Positions 8,066-17,890 are shown, counted from the stretch's first letter. The stretch: DNA of 64,000 nucleotides from Pseudomonas fragi (GCF_002269505.1 NZ_NQKQ01000022.1:21975-85974), one strand, 5' to 3'. Notes: a model not told the origin generated them from the sequence alone. Made by a program: numbers and translations.

Positions 8066-9208
8066 TCAGACCAGTACGGCGCCAAGGGCTTTGACCAACT
8101 GCTTCAAGGCCATCGAATCGCCTGCAATATGCACCGGCAAGCCTTCGATTTCACGACGAATCGGGTACTGCTTGCGCAAACCGTCAAATGCCAGCTTTTG
8201 CTCTTGGACAGTACCGATCAGGCTGCGGCGAAAGTCTGCATCGTCACGGCGCGGGTCGTAAACACCACGACACAGCATGCCCAGGGCCCATGCCGGGTCG
8301 CTGTCAGCGCTCAACTCAACCTTGGCCAGCCAGGGCGCAGGCAGCAAATCGGCGAGTTTGACCTGAAGCGGTTGGCCAAGGAACTCGCACAGCGCCTGAT
8401 AAACCTGCGCCGTGCCCCGCTGCTTGCCATCAAGGCTGTAGCCGGCAATGTGCGGGGTCGCCAGCACGCACAGATCCGCCAGTTCGCGGTCTACTTGCGG
8501 CTCGCCTTCCCATACATCCAGCACCGCTTGCAGATCCTCGCGGCGGGTCAGCACTTCACGCAGCGCAGCATTGTCCACCACTGGGCCGCGGCTGGCGTTG
8601 ATCAACCAGGTACCCGGTTTGAGCTGCTCAAGACGCTGCTGATCGAGCAGGTGCCAGGTCGGGTAATCGCCGCTCTTGTCCAGCGGAGTGTGCAGGCTAA
8701 GCACGTCACACTGTTCGATGATCTGCTCCAGACCGACGTAACCAGCGCCCTCGGCCGCTTCACGCACCGGGTCGCAAACCAGCACGTTGAAACCCAGTGA
8801 ACGCAGGACATTGACCAGCCGCCCGCCCACTTCCCCGGCGCCAACTACGCCATAGGTGCGCTGGGTCAAATCGGCGCCTTCTATTTCGGCCAGTGTCAGC
8901 AGGCTGCCAAGCACGTAATCCACTACGCCACGGGCATTACAACCCGGTGCGCTGGACCACTGGATACCGGCCTGCTGAAAGTAGTCCAGCGCCAGGTGAT
9001 CGGTGCCGATGGTGCAGGTTCCCACAAACCGTACCGCGCTACCTTCGAGCAGCTCGCGATCCACTTTGGTCACCGAGCGCACCAGCAAAATGTCGGCGTC
9101 ATGTACGTCTGCGCGGTTGATCTGGCGCCCCGGCAAGCGGCGTATTTCACCGAAGTCAGCAAAAAATTCTTCGATCAGCGGAATATTTTCGTCAGCAACA
9201 ATCAACAT
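8066..9208 (-). CDS. pdxB: Erythronate-4-phosphate dehydrogenase
   Basis: A 380-residue D-2-hydroxyacid dehydrogenase-family enzyme that oxidises 4-phosphoerythronate in the DXP-dependent route to pyridoxal phosphate. The N-terminus MLIVADENIPLIEEFF, the Rossmann motif GVVGAGEVGGRLVNVL, the catalytic arginine and histidine regions (NASRGPVVD, ATPHIAGYSLDGK) and the extra C-terminal dimerisation domain (DDADFRRSL...) identify PdxB rather than SerA. The ATG at 9208 has AAGGAG upstream. It is divergent from the MATE pump. Confidence 0.95.
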   Translation of the reverse strand: MLIVADENIPLIEEFFADFGEIRRLPGRQINRADVHDADILLVRSVTKVDRELLEGSAVRFVGTCTIGTDHLALDYFQQAGIQWSSAPGCNARGVVDYVLGSLLTLAEIEGADLTQRTYGVVGAGEVGGRLVNVLRSLGFNVLVCDPVREAAEGAGYVGLEQIIEQCDVLSLHTPLDKSGDYPTWHLLDQQRLEQLKPGTWLINASRGPVVDNAALREVLTRREDLQAVLDVWEGEPQVDRELADLCVLATPHIAGYSLDGKQRGTAQVYQALCEFLGQPLQVKLADLLPAPWLAKVELSADSDPAWALGMLCRGVYDPRRDDADFRRSLIGTVQEQKLAFDGLRKQYPIRREIEGLPVHIAGDSMALKQLVKALGAVLV

Positions 9209-9382
9209 GGCAGGCTCCTTTCGCGGAGTGGCAGTGTAGGCGTTGTTACGCGCAATGGGCCAGCCGGGTGTGCAGCTACTTGCGAGCACGTTTACAAAGC
9301 ACCTACAACTCGATGTTTTCTGACCACTTGGTCAGGCGTACAATTGCCGGCTTTGCGCGTTAAACATTGTGGATGCACGCTT

Positions 9383-10783
9383 GTGAACTCTGTCACTCAA
9401 ACACCCTCCAGCCTCACCGTCAGCCGTCCGGCCAGGGTGCGTACCGAAGTGCGCGCACTCCTGGCACTCGCCTTCCCGATCATCATTTCGCAAATCGCCA
9501 CCACGGCCATGGGCTTTGTCGATGCGGTGATGGCCGGGCGCGTCGGGCCACGCGACCTGGCAGCCGTGGCACTGGGCAACTCGATCTGGGTGCCGGTGTT
9601 TTTGCTGATGTCAGGCATTTTACTGGCGACCACGCCCAAGGTGGCCCAGCGTTTTGGCGCCAACAGCCACGGCGAAATCGGCCCGATCGTGCGCCAGGCT
9701 CTGTGGCTGGCCCTGATAACCGGCTTGTGTGCAGCCCTGATCCTGATCGGTGCAGAACCGCTGCTGCATATGATGAAGGTCGATCCTGAACTGATCACAC
9801 CGAGCATGGGTTACTTGCACGGGATCGCCAGCGGCATGCCCGCCGTAGGCCTGTATTGCGTGTTGCGCAACTTCAGTGACGGCCTGGGCAAGACGCGCCC
9901 GAGCATGATCCTGGGGCTCAGCGCCCTGGCGTTGAATATCCCGATCAACTACATCTTCATTTATGGCCATTTTGGCGTGCCGGCCATGGGCGGCGTGGGC
10001 TGCGGCTGGGCCACGGCCATTGTGATGTGGTTTATGGCCCTGGGCATGGTGGCCTGGACCTACAAGGGCGCCATCTACCAGTCGAGCAAGGTTTACAGCC
10101 ATTTTGAATGGCCAAACTGGGCAATCCTCAAGCGTTTGCTCAGCGTCGGCCTGCCGATCGGAATCGCGGTTTTTGCCGAGTCGAGCATTTTTGCGGTGAT
10201 TGCGCTGTTGATCGGCAGCCTGGGGGCCACCGTGGTGGCAGGGCATCAGATAGCCCTGAACTTCAGCTCGCTGGTATTTATGATTCCGTACTCACTGGGC
10301 ATGGCGATTACCGTGCGCGTGGGCCAGGCCCTGGGCCGTCAGCAACCCCGCGAAGCCCGCTTTGTAGCGGGTGTGGGCATGGGCACCGCACTGGTCTGGG
10401 CGGCGATTTCCGCCAGTCTGATCCTGCTGTTGCGCGAGCAGATTGCCACCGTCTATACCGCCGATCCAATGGTGATCGAGGTCGCGACCATGCTGCTGAT
10501 GTTTGCTGCGCTGTATCAGTTCTCGGACGTGATCCAGGTGACCGCGGCCGGTGCGCTGCGCGGTTATCAGGACACCCGTGTGACGATGATCCTGACCTTG
10601 TTTGCTTACTGGGGGATTGGCTTGCCGGTGGGCTACGCGCTAGGGCTGACCGACTGGTTCGGCCCGGCCAATGGCCCGAGCGGGCTGTGGCAGGGCTTGA
10701 TCGTCGGCCTGACTTGCGCTGCGCTGATGCTGGGCGTGCGCTTGGCGCGCAGTGCGAAAAAGCATATTCGCCGTACCGCGTAA
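9383..10783 (+). CDS. MATE-family multidrug efflux transporter (NorM/PmpM type)
   Basis: A 466-residue protein with twelve hydrophobic segments and the MATE signature near the N-terminus (ISQIATTAMGFVDAVMAGRVG). Such pumps export cationic drugs in exchange for H+ or Na+. The most likely start is the GTG at 9383 (VNSVTQTPSSLT), because the upstream open frame runs antisense through pdxB; no ATG precedes the first membrane segment closely. It closely resembles Pseudomonas PmpM-type proteins, but I cannot separate PmpM from other NorM paralogues by eye. Confidence 0.88.
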   Translation: MNSVTQTPSSLTVSRPARVRTEVRALLALAFPIIISQIATTAMGFVDAVMAGRVGPRDLAAVALGNSIWVPVFLLMSGILLATTPKVAQRFGANSHGEIGPIVRQALWLALITGLCAALILIGAEPLLHMMKVDPELITPSMGYLHGIASGMPAVGLYCVLRNFSDGLGKTRPSMILGLSALALNIPINYIFIYGHFGVPAMGGVGCGWATAIVMWFMALGMVAWTYKGAIYQSSKVYSHFEWPNWAILKRLLSVGLPIGIAVFAESSIFAVIALLIGSLGATVVAGHQIALNFSSLVFMIPYSLGMAITVRVGQALGRQQPREARFVAGVGMGTALVWAAISASLILLLREQIATVYTADPMVIEVATMLLMFAALYQFSDVIQVTAAGALRGYQDTRVTMILTLFAYWGIGLPVGYALGLTDWFGPANGPSGLWQGLIVGLTCAALMLGVRLARSAKKHIRRTA

Positions 10784-10784
10784 C

Positions 10785-10879
10785 CTGTAGTCGCTGCCGA
10801 AGGCTGCGAGAAGGACCCCTGGGCCTTCAATATAACGGGTTGCCTCGCAACCCTTCGCAGCCTTCGGCAGCGACTACAG
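10785..10879. repeat. REP family 1 palindrome (copy a)
   Basis: Perfect 25-base inverted arms (10785-10809 and 10855-10879), each containing the core GTAGTCGCTGCCGAAGGCTG or its complement. The loop holds a second small inverted repeat (CGGGTTGC / GCAACCC). It lies between the convergent MATE and tusA genes, where it may also stop transcription from both sides. Confidence 0.9.
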
Positions 10880-10895
10880 TTTCAGCAGGATCATC

Positions 10896-11147
10896 TCAAT
10901 CCTGCTTCTTGCGGATCCAGTACAGGTAAGTGCCCGCCTCTTCCTGCTGGCCCACCAGTTCATGGTCCAGAAACACGCAGAACTTGGGAATGTCACGGCG
11001 GGTCGAAGGATCCGTCGCAATGACTTTCAACAAGCCGCCCGGCGCCAGGTCGCGAATGTATTGGTGCAGCATCATCACCGGCTCCGGGCAGTTCAGCCCG
11101 GTAGCGTCCAGGGTGCCGTCAACCGGCAGGTCGGTAAAACTCATCAT
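10896..11147 (-). CDS. tusA: Sulfurtransferase TusA
   Basis: An 83-residue SirA/YedF/TusA-fold protein with the catalytic cysteine in DATGLNCPEPVMM. TusA relays persulfide sulfur from a cysteine desulfurase to the TusBCD-E chain for 2-thiouridine formation in tRNA. Two adjacent ATG codons (11147 and 11144) could start it. It follows rlmM closely on the same strand, so the two are probably co-transcribed. Confidence 0.93.
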   Translation of the reverse strand: MMSFTDLPVDGTLDATGLNCPEPVMMLHQYIRDLAPGGLLKVIATDPSTRRDIPKFCVFLDHELVGQQEEAGTYLYWIRKKQD

Positions 11148-11158
11148 TTACTCCCCAA

Positions 11159-12238
11159 TCAGCGAGATTTAGGCTTTTTGACGTCCAGTCGACGCAAATG
11201 GCAGGTCACTTCTTCACGGTCGTGGTACAGCTGCTTGCAGCCGATTTCAACCTGAATGCCCCGCGCCTTGAAGCCGTCCGCAATACGGTCGAGCAAACGG
11301 CGCACTTCGGCATAACGCTGCTTCATCGGCAATTTCAAGTTGACAACCGCCTCACGGCAATGACCTTCACCGATCCACTCTTCAAGCATGGCGGCATTGC
11401 GCGCCGGTTTCTCAACGATGTCGCAGACCATCCAGTCCACGGGCTGCTTGGGCTTGAAGGTAAAACCGTCAGCCATCAGATGCTGCACCAGACCGGTGTC
11501 CATCAGGCTTTCAGCCATCGGGCCATTGTCGATGGCAGTCACGATCATGCCACGGTTGACCAACTGCCAGGTCCAGCCGCCCGGTGCAGCGCCCAGATCA
11601 ACGCCGGTCATGTCGCTGTGCAGACGCTCATCCCATTGGTCGCGCGGGATAAAGTGGTGCCAGGCCTCTTCCAGCTTGAGGGTCGAACGGCTCGGCGCCT
11701 CACGCGGAAACTTAAGGCGCGGAATGCCCATCGGCCACATGGCCGAGTTGCTGGCCGACGCCAGGCCCAGGAACACTTCACGGCCACTTTTAAAGGTCAG
11801 CAGCAGGCGCGGCTTGCTGGCATCTTCCTCTTCAGTCAGTTTGCCGGCTTTGATCAGCGCCTTGCGCAGGTGGCTGTCGAACTTTTTACAGAAATTGGAC
11901 AGTTCTTTGCCGTCGTTGGTGTCGACGATTTCCAGCCACAGGCTACCGCATACCGGGAAATCGGCCATGTGTTCGAGGATCACGCTGATCCGGTCGGTTT
12001 CCGGTAGCTCGACAAAGCCGCCACGGGCCCATTGGCGCGGGAAAATCAGTTCGGCAAAACGCAGACTGTTCATCAGGCGTTCGGCGCCGCCCTCTTCAGT
12101 GCACACAAACTCGGCACAGGCAGTGCTCGGCTTGGCCTTGGCGTAGCCAGACACATTAAGGCGGGCGGCGTGCTCGGCGATTTCCGAGCAGACTTCACCC
12201 TCAAACCCGGGTCGGCAGTGCATAAAAACGGTGTTCAT
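11159..12238 (-). CDS. rlmM: 23S rRNA C2498 2'-O-methyltransferase RlmM
   Basis: A 359-residue methyltransferase. The N-terminal THUMP-like part begins MNTVFMHCRPGFEGEVCSEI. The catalytic part has the SAM-binding motif GVDLGAAPGGWTWQL and the FtsJ/RrmJ-type motif WMVCDIVEKP, with the conserved lysine of the K-D-K-E tetrad in AVVNLKLPMKQRY. RlmM methylates C2498 of 23S rRNA before subunit assembly. The ATG at 12238 fits the family N-terminus; the frame is open a little further upstream. Confidence 0.95.
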   Translation of the reverse strand: MNTVFMHCRPGFEGEVCSEIAEHAARLNVSGYAKAKPSTACAEFVCTEEGGAERLMNSLRFAELIFPRQWARGGFVELPETDRISVILEHMADFPVCGSLWLEIVDTNDGKELSNFCKKFDSHLRKALIKAGKLTEEEDASKPRLLLTFKSGREVFLGLASASNSAMWPMGIPRLKFPREAPSRSTLKLEEAWHHFIPRDQWDERLHSDMTGVDLGAAPGGWTWQLVNRGMIVTAIDNGPMAESLMDTGLVQHLMADGFTFKPKQPVDWMVCDIVEKPARNAAMLEEWIGEGHCREAVVNLKLPMKQRYAEVRRLLDRIADGFKARGIQVEIGCKQLYHDREEVTCHLRRLDVKKPKSR

Positions 12239-12442
12239 TGAATTACTCCTGGGCAACTGGCGGGAATTGGCCGGCTGCGCAACCTTGCTTTGGAGCAAGG
12301 TGTGTCACGAAAAGGCGGGCATGATAACTGAGTTCGGAACCTGGAGCCCGTATAGACAGTCCAGTTATTAGCCAGCACCCACAATCAGGGCTAGGTTAGA
12401 AGCTCTGCTTGTGCCATGTGATCCGTCTAAAGGAGTCATTTC

Positions 12443-15187
12443 ATGTCCTCCCTCGATAGCCTGAACACCCTCGCTACACTAAAAGTCGACGATAAGACTT
12501 ATCACTATTACAGCCTTGCGCTCGCCGCCAACTCTATGGGCGATTTGAGCCAGTTACCCATGTCGCTCAAAGTACTGCTGGAAAACCTGCTGCGCTGGGA
12601 AGACGGCAAGACCGTCACCGAGCCCGATCTCAAGGCGCTGGCCGCCTGGCTCAAGGCGCGGCGCAGCGACCGGGAAATCCAGTACCGCCCTGCCCGGGTG
12701 CTGATGCAGGATTTTACCGGCGTGCCGGCAGTGGTCGACCTGGCCGCCATGCGCGCCGCCATGGCCAAGGCCGGCGGCGACCCGCAACGTATCAACCCGC
12801 TGTCCCCCGTGGACCTGGTGATTGACCACTCGGTGATGGTTGACCGGTTCGCCAGCGCAAGCGCCTTCGAGCAAAACGTCGACATCGAGATGGAGCGCAA
12901 TGGCGAACGTTATGCGTTTTTGCGCTGGGGGCAAAATGCCTTTGATAATTTCAGCGTGGTGCCACCCGGCACCGGGATTTGCCACCAGGTAAACCTCGAA
13001 TATCTGGGGCGTACCGTGTGGACCAAGGACGAAGACGGCCGCACTTACGCGTTCCCCGACACGCTGGTCGGCACCGACTCCCACACCACCATGATCAATG
13101 GACTTGGCGTGCTGGGCTGGGGCGTAGGTGGCATTGAGGCCGAAGCTGCCATGCTCGGTCAGCCGGTGTCGATGCTGATCCCCGAAGTAGTGGGCTTCAA
13201 ACTCAGCGGCAAGCTCAAGGAAGGCATCACCGCCACAGACCTGGTGCTGACCGTCACGCAAATGCTGCGCAGCAAGGGCGTGGTCGGCAAGTTCGTCGAA
13301 TTTTATGGTGATGGCCTGGCGGACTTGCCCCTGGCCGACCGTGCCACCATCGCCAATATGGCCCCGGAATACGGTGCCACCTGCGGGTTCTTCCCGGTGG
13401 ATGAGATCACCCTGGACTACCTGCGCCTTTCAGGTCGCCCTGATGCCACGGTCAAACTGGTCGAGGCTTACTGCAAGGCTCAAGGGCTATGGAGGATCGC
13501 AGGGCAGGAACCGGTTTTCAGCGAAACCCTGGCCCTGGACATGGGCACTGTCGAGGCCAGCCTGGCCGGGCCTAAACGTCCGCAAGACCGGGTTGCACTG
13601 CCCGATGTGGGCCAGGCTTTCGACGATTTCATGAGCCTGCAATTCAAGCCTGCCACGAAAAAAGAAGAAGGCCGCCTTGAAAGCGAAGGCGGTGGCGGCG
13701 TGGCCGTGGGCAATGCCGACCTGATCGGCGAAGCGGACTACAGCTTTGAAGGCCACACCTATCGCCTGAAAAACGGCGCAGTGGTGATTGCCGCAATCAC
13801 CTCTTGCACCAACACCTCCAACCCCAGCGTAATGATGGCTGCAGGACTGGTGGCGAAAAAAGCCGTGGAAAAAGGCCTGACGCGCCAGCCGTGGGTCAAG
13901 ACCTCGCTGGCACCGGGCTCTAAGGTAGTCACCGTTTACTACAAGGCCGCCGGTCTGACTCAGTACCTCGACCAGTTGGGCTTTGCCCTGGTGGGCTATG
14001 GCTGCACCACCTGCATCGGCAACTCCGGGCCCCTGCCCGAGCCGATTGAAAAGGCCATTACCCAGTCCGACCTGACCGTGGCCTCGGTCCTGTCCGGCAA
14101 CCGCAACTTTGAAGGGCGCGTGCATCCGCTGGTGAAAACCAACTGGCTGGCCTCGCCACCACTGGTTGTCGCTTATGCCCTTGCCGGCACAGTCCGGATT
14201 GATATCAGCCGTGACCCGCTGGGCACCGGTAAAGATGGCCAGCCTGTGTACCTGCGCGATATCTGGCCTAGCCAGAAAGAAATCGCCGATGCTGTGGCCC
14301 AGGTGACTACCGGCATGTTCCACAAGGAATACGCCGAAGTCTTTGCCGGCGACGCGCAGTGGCAAGCCATCGAAGTACCGCAAGCCGCGACGTATGTCTG
14401 GCAAGAGGATTCGACCTACATCCAGCATCCACCCTTCTTTGACCAGATCAGCGGGCCGTTGCCGGTAATTGCTGACGTCAAGGGTGCGAATATTCTGGCA
14501 TTGCTCGGCGATTCGGTCACCACCGACCATATTTCCCCTGCCGGCAATATCAAGGCAGACAGCCCCGCCGGGCGCTACCTGCGGGAAAAAGGCGTAGAAC
14601 CACGGGACTTCAACTCCTACGGTTCGCGTCGTGGTAACCATGAAGTGATGATGCGCGGCACCTTTGCCAATATTCGAATTCGTAACGAAATGCTCGGTGG
14701 CGAAGAAGGTGGCAATACGATCTATATTCCTACCGGCGTAAAACTGCCAATCTACGATGCAGCCATGCGCTATCAGGCTTGCGGCACGCCGCTGGTGGTG
14801 ATTGCCGGCCAGGAATACGGTACCGGCTCAAGCCGTGACTGGGCGGCCAAAGGCACCAACCTGTTGGGAGTCAAGGCGGTGATTGCCGAGAGTTTCGAAC
14901 GCATTCACCGCTCCAACCTGGTGGGCATGGGTGTGCTGCCGTTGCAGTTCAAGCTCGACCAGAACCGCAAGAGCCTGGGCCTGACAGGCAAGGAGACCCT
15001 CGACATCCTCGGTCTGACCGGAGCCCAGTTACAGCCACGGATGAACCTGACCCTGGTGATCACCCGCGAGGATGGCAGCCAGGAAAAAGTTGAAGTGCTG
15101 TGCAGGATCGACACGCTTAACGAAGTGGAATACTTCAAGGCCGGAGGGATATTGCACTACGTGCTACGTCAGTTGATTGCTTCATAG
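12443..15187 (+). CDS. acnA: Aconitate hydratase AcnA
   Basis: A 914-residue aconitase of the AcnA/IRP type, which converts citrate to isocitrate in the TCA and glyoxylate cycles. The three 4Fe-4S cluster cysteines are in AITSCTNTSNP (one) and GYGCTTCIGNSGPLPE (two). The C-terminal swivel domain has GQEYGTGSSRDWAAKGT. The start follows AAAGGAG at good spacing. In E. coli AcnA is the stress-resistant isozyme; here it lies beside aer, as in P. aeruginosa. The 204 bases upstream show no clear operator. Confidence 0.97.
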   Translation: MSSLDSLNTLATLKVDDKTYHYYSLALAANSMGDLSQLPMSLKVLLENLLRWEDGKTVTEPDLKALAAWLKARRSDREIQYRPARVLMQDFTGVPAVVDLAAMRAAMAKAGGDPQRINPLSPVDLVIDHSVMVDRFASASAFEQNVDIEMERNGERYAFLRWGQNAFDNFSVVPPGTGICHQVNLEYLGRTVWTKDEDGRTYAFPDTLVGTDSHTTMINGLGVLGWGVGGIEAEAAMLGQPVSMLIPEVVGFKLSGKLKEGITATDLVLTVTQMLRSKGVVGKFVEFYGDGLADLPLADRATIANMAPEYGATCGFFPVDEITLDYLRLSGRPDATVKLVEAYCKAQGLWRIAGQEPVFSETLALDMGTVEASLAGPKRPQDRVALPDVGQAFDDFMSLQFKPATKKEEGRLESEGGGGVAVGNADLIGEADYSFEGHTYRLKNGAVVIAAITSCTNTSNPSVMMAAGLVAKKAVEKGLTRQPWVKTSLAPGSKVVTVYYKAAGLTQYLDQLGFALVGYGCTTCIGNSGPLPEPIEKAITQSDLTVASVLSGNRNFEGRVHPLVKTNWLASPPLVVAYALAGTVRIDISRDPLGTGKDGQPVYLRDIWPSQKEIADAVAQVTTGMFHKEYAEVFAGDAQWQAIEVPQAATYVWQEDSTYIQHPPFFDQISGPLPVIADVKGANILALLGDSVTTDHISPAGNIKADSPAGRYLREKGVEPRDFNSYGSRRGNHEVMMRGTFANIRIRNEMLGGEEGGNTIYIPTGVKLPIYDAAMRYQACGTPLVVIAGQEYGTGSSRDWAAKGTNLLGVKAVIAESFERIHRSNLVGMGVLPLQFKLDQNRKSLGLTGKETLDILGLTGAQLQPRMNLTLVITREDGSQEKVEVLCRIDTLNEVEYFKAGGILHYVLRQLIAS

Positions 15188-15202
15188 CCACACCTGAGCC
15201 TT

Positions 15203-15274
15203 GTGGGAGCGAGCCTGCTCGCGATTGCATAAACATGACCGAGTTGTATGCATCGCGAGCAGGCTCGCTCGCAC
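15203..15274. repeat. REP family 2 palindrome (copy a)
   Basis: Inverted arms of 23 bases (15203-15225 and 15252-15274) with one mismatch; the arm core is GGGAGCGAGCCTGCTCGCGA. It is the well-known type of Pseudomonas REP hairpin and lies just after acnA. Confidence 0.88.
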
Positions 15275-15300
15275 TGGTGCCTGAATCGTTATACTTGCGC

Positions 15301-15328
15301 ACCCCGGACTGGATCCGGGGTGTTTTTT
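15301..15328 (+). terminator. Rho-independent terminator between acnA and the CPBP gene
   Basis: Arms ACCCCGGA and TCCGGGGT with a 5-base loop, followed by GTTTTTT. It ends 20 bases before the next ATG, so the downstream gene either has its promoter inside this element or depends on read-through. Confidence 0.85.
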
Positions 15329-15347
15329 AACGACTCCAAGGATTTTC

Positions 15348-16139
15348 ATGATTGCTTTGCCATGGCCTTATCTGGCACTTCTCACCCTGGGCTACGGCCT
15401 TGCCCTCAGCTACGGGCAACTGGCCATTCAAACCCTCATCACACTGGCCCTGCTGACGCTCAGCGGGCTCGCCGTACTGCAAAACAAAAGCCATTACCTG
15501 CGCTATGCTGGCCACGGTCTGTTTGCCCTGCTGGCTGTCGCACTGGCCCTGCACTGGCTACCCGGCTTCCATAACGGCAGGGCCATCAGCCCGGTGCGCC
15601 TGACACCAGATGCCGTGCCGTTTTCGATGTACTTCAACCTGGACAAGCCGCTGATTGGCTTTTGGCTGCTGCTGGTATGCCCGTGGATCGCGCCACGGTT
15701 TGCCTGGCGTGTGTCTTTGCGCGCCATCGCGATGGGTCTGGCACTGGCTGCCATTGCCGCGCTGGGCGGCGCAATGCTGTTGGGCATGGTGGCCTGGGCA
15801 CCAAAATGGCCTCATCAGGGCACCCTCTGGCTGTTGAATAATCTGCTATTGGTTACCCTGGTCGAAGAAGCTCTGTTTCGCGGCTACATTCAGGGCGGAC
15901 TGAGCCGCAAGCTCAAGTTGCTGCCCTACGGCCAGACCGTAGCGCTTGTCGTGGCGTCGGTGCTGTTTGGCCTGGCGCATGCGCCAGCAGGCTGGCAATG
16001 GATGTTGCTGGCAGGGCTGGCAGGCATTGGCTACGGTCTGGCCTACCGCTTTGGCGGGCTGAGTGCTGCGATCGCCACGCACTTTGGGCTTAACGCGCTG
16101 CACTTCGTGTTTTTCACTTACCCAATGCTCGCCCCCTGA
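15348..16139 (+). CDS. CPBP-family intramembrane metalloprotease
   Basis: A 263-residue membrane protein with about eight hydrophobic segments. The CPBP/Abi motifs are present: EEALFRG (motif 1, EExxxR) at about residues 172-178, FGLAHAP (motif 2) near 206-212, and HFGLNALHF (motif 3 histidine/asparagine) near the end. Family members cleave prenylated proteins or act in peptide processing and immunity; no substrate can be named. The ATG follows AAGGA. This gene occupies the same place next to acnA and aer in other pseudomonads. Confidence 0.85.
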   Translation: MIALPWPYLALLTLGYGLALSYGQLAIQTLITLALLTLSGLAVLQNKSHYLRYAGHGLFALLAVALALHWLPGFHNGRAISPVRLTPDAVPFSMYFNLDKPLIGFWLLLVCPWIAPRFAWRVSLRAIAMGLALAAIAALGGAMLLGMVAWAPKWPHQGTLWLLNNLLLVTLVEEALFRGYIQGGLSRKLKLLPYGQTVALVVASVLFGLAHAPAGWQWMLLAGLAGIGYGLAYRFGGLSAAIATHFGLNALHFVFFTYPMLAP

Positions 16140-16219
16140 AGGCCCGGCGTCTGAAATATAAATTAAACAATTGCTTGAGCATGCCGACAGCCTGTCAAAG
16201 TCTTGCGGATTGAAACGAC

Positions 16220-17785
16220 ATGCGTAACAACCAGCCCATCACTCAACGCGAACGTACATTCCCCGCGCAACAACGGTTGATTTCCACGACCGATGCCAAA
16301 GGCGTCATCACCTACTGCAACGATGCTTTCAGGGAAATCAGCGGGTTTTCGCGTGAGGAGCTGATACGCGCGCCGCACAATCTGGTGCGCCACCCGGACG
16401 TGCCGTCCGCAGTCTTCGAACATATGTGGAGCACCCTGAAAAAGGGTTCGCCATGGATGGGTATCGTCAAAAACCGCTGCAAGAACGGCGACCATTATTG
16501 GGTCAACGCCTATGTAACGCCGGTTTTCGAAAACGAGCAGGTGGTGGGCTACGAGTCGGTGCGGGTCAAGCCGACGGCAGAGCAGATCCGCCGCGCTGAA
16601 GCCCTGTACTTGCGCCTCAATCGTGGCAAGTCGGCGGTACCCCAGCGCGACAAGTGGCTGCCGGTGCTGCAGGACTGGCTACCGTTCATTCTGGTCAGCC
16701 AGTTGAGCTTCATGATTGGCGCCACGCTCAATTCCAGCTGGGGTTTTGCCCTGGCAGCCCTGTTGTCGATTCCGCTGGGCCTGCTGGGTTTGACCTGGCA
16801 GCAACGCGGGGTCAAACGCCTGCTGCGTCTGGCCGAGCAAACCACCTCTGACCCGTTGATTGCGCAGATGTACACCGACAGCCGCGGCCCGCAAGCGCGT
16901 CTGGAAATGTCCATCCTGAGCCAGGAAGCACGGCTGAAGACCTGCCTGACACGTCTGCAGGACACCGCCGAGCACCTCAGCGGCCAGGCTCGCCAGTCCG
17001 ACATCCTCGCGCACAAGAGTTCGACAGGCCTGGAGCGCCAGCGCGTCGAGACCGAGCAAGTGGCCACGGCCGTGAACCAGATGGCCGCCACCACCCAGGA
17101 AGTGGCCAGCCATGTGCAACGCACTGCCGACGCCACCCAGGAAGCCAACCGCCTGACCAGCCGCGGTCGTGATATTGCCGGTGAAACCCGCGAAGCGATC
17201 CAGCGCCTTTCGGTGGTAGTGGGTGAAACCGGGGCCACGGTTACACAACTGGCCAAGGACAGTGACGAGATTGGTGGCGTCGTCGACGTGATCAAGGGCA
17301 TTGCCGATCAGACCAACCTGCTGGCCCTGAACGCAGCCATCGAAGCAGCACGGGCCGGTGAAATGGGCCGTGGCTTTGCCGTGGTGGCTGACGAAGTGCG
17401 TCAGCTGGCTCAACGTACCAGTGCTTCGACCGGGCAGATTCACAGCCTGATCGCCAAACTGCAGCAGACCGCCGCCACTGCGGTGCAAACCATGGACGCC
17501 GGTCATCGTCAGGCCGAAGAAGGTGTGGCGCGGGTACTGGAAGCCGACCAGGCACTGGTGGGCATCAGCGAAGCGGTGGCCAATATCACTGACATGACCA
17601 CCCAGATCGCGGCTGCGACCGAGGAGCAAAGTGCCGTGGCTGAGGAAATCAGCCGCAACATCAGCACCATTGCCGACCTGGCTGACCAGACCTCAGAGCA
17701 GGCGCAACATTCGGCCTTGCTCAGCGAGGAGCTGTCGCAGACCGTGAATACCCAGTATTCGCTGGTGGAGCGGTTTAACCGATAA
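16220..17785 (+). CDS. aer: Aerotaxis receptor Aer (PAS-containing chemoreceptor)
   Basis: A 521-residue chemoreceptor. The N-terminal PAS domain (ITYCNDAFREISGFSREEL...APHNLVRHPDVP, about residues 25-125) would bind FAD. A hydrophobic hairpin follows at about 155-200 with no periplasmic domain, then a methyl-accepting signalling domain with the highly conserved tip IADQTNLLALNAAIEAARAGE. This layout is typical of Aer, which reports redox state or oxygen to CheA. It lies beside the cbb3 oxidase genes, fitting a joint response to low oxygen. I saw no clear Anr box in the 80 bases upstream. Confidence 0.93.
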   Translation: MRNNQPITQRERTFPAQQRLISTTDAKGVITYCNDAFREISGFSREELIRAPHNLVRHPDVPSAVFEHMWSTLKKGSPWMGIVKNRCKNGDHYWVNAYVTPVFENEQVVGYESVRVKPTAEQIRRAEALYLRLNRGKSAVPQRDKWLPVLQDWLPFILVSQLSFMIGATLNSSWGFALAALLSIPLGLLGLTWQQRGVKRLLRLAEQTTSDPLIAQMYTDSRGPQARLEMSILSQEARLKTCLTRLQDTAEHLSGQARQSDILAHKSSTGLERQRVETEQVATAVNQMAATTQEVASHVQRTADATQEANRLTSRGRDIAGETREAIQRLSVVVGETGATVTQLAKDSDEIGGVVDVIKGIADQTNLLALNAAIEAARAGEMGRGFAVVADEVRQLAQRTSASTGQIHSLIAKLQQTAATAVQTMDAGHRQAEEGVARVLEADQALVGISEAVANITDMTTQIAAATEEQSAVAEEISRNISTIADLADQTSEQAQHSALLSEELSQTVNTQYSLVERFNR

Positions 17786-17795
17786 GCAGGAAACT

Positions 17796-17890
17796 CTGTA
17801 ATGGCTGCCGCAGGCGGCGATTGGGGCGGCGGTGCATTCAAGCAAACGGGTTGCTCCGCAACCCTTCGCAGCCTGCGGCAGCGACTACAG
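17796..17890. repeat. REP family 1 palindrome (copy b)
   Basis: Degenerate left arm (17796-17820) and intact right arm (17866-17890, CTGCGGCAGCGACTACAG), with the same internal CGGGTTGC/GCAACCC repeat as the copy at 10785. It lies between convergent aer and hydrolase genes, and the right arm runs over the end of the hydrolase gene. Confidence 0.85.

Noticed and set aside
10785..10879. REP palindromes as a CRISPR or attachment site
   Set aside because: Single inverted repeats scattered at gene ends without regular spacers, integrase or cas genes.
13487..14641. Long open frame antisense to acnA (384 codons)
   Set aside because: It mirrors the codon bias of acnA, has no family features and no plausible start signals.
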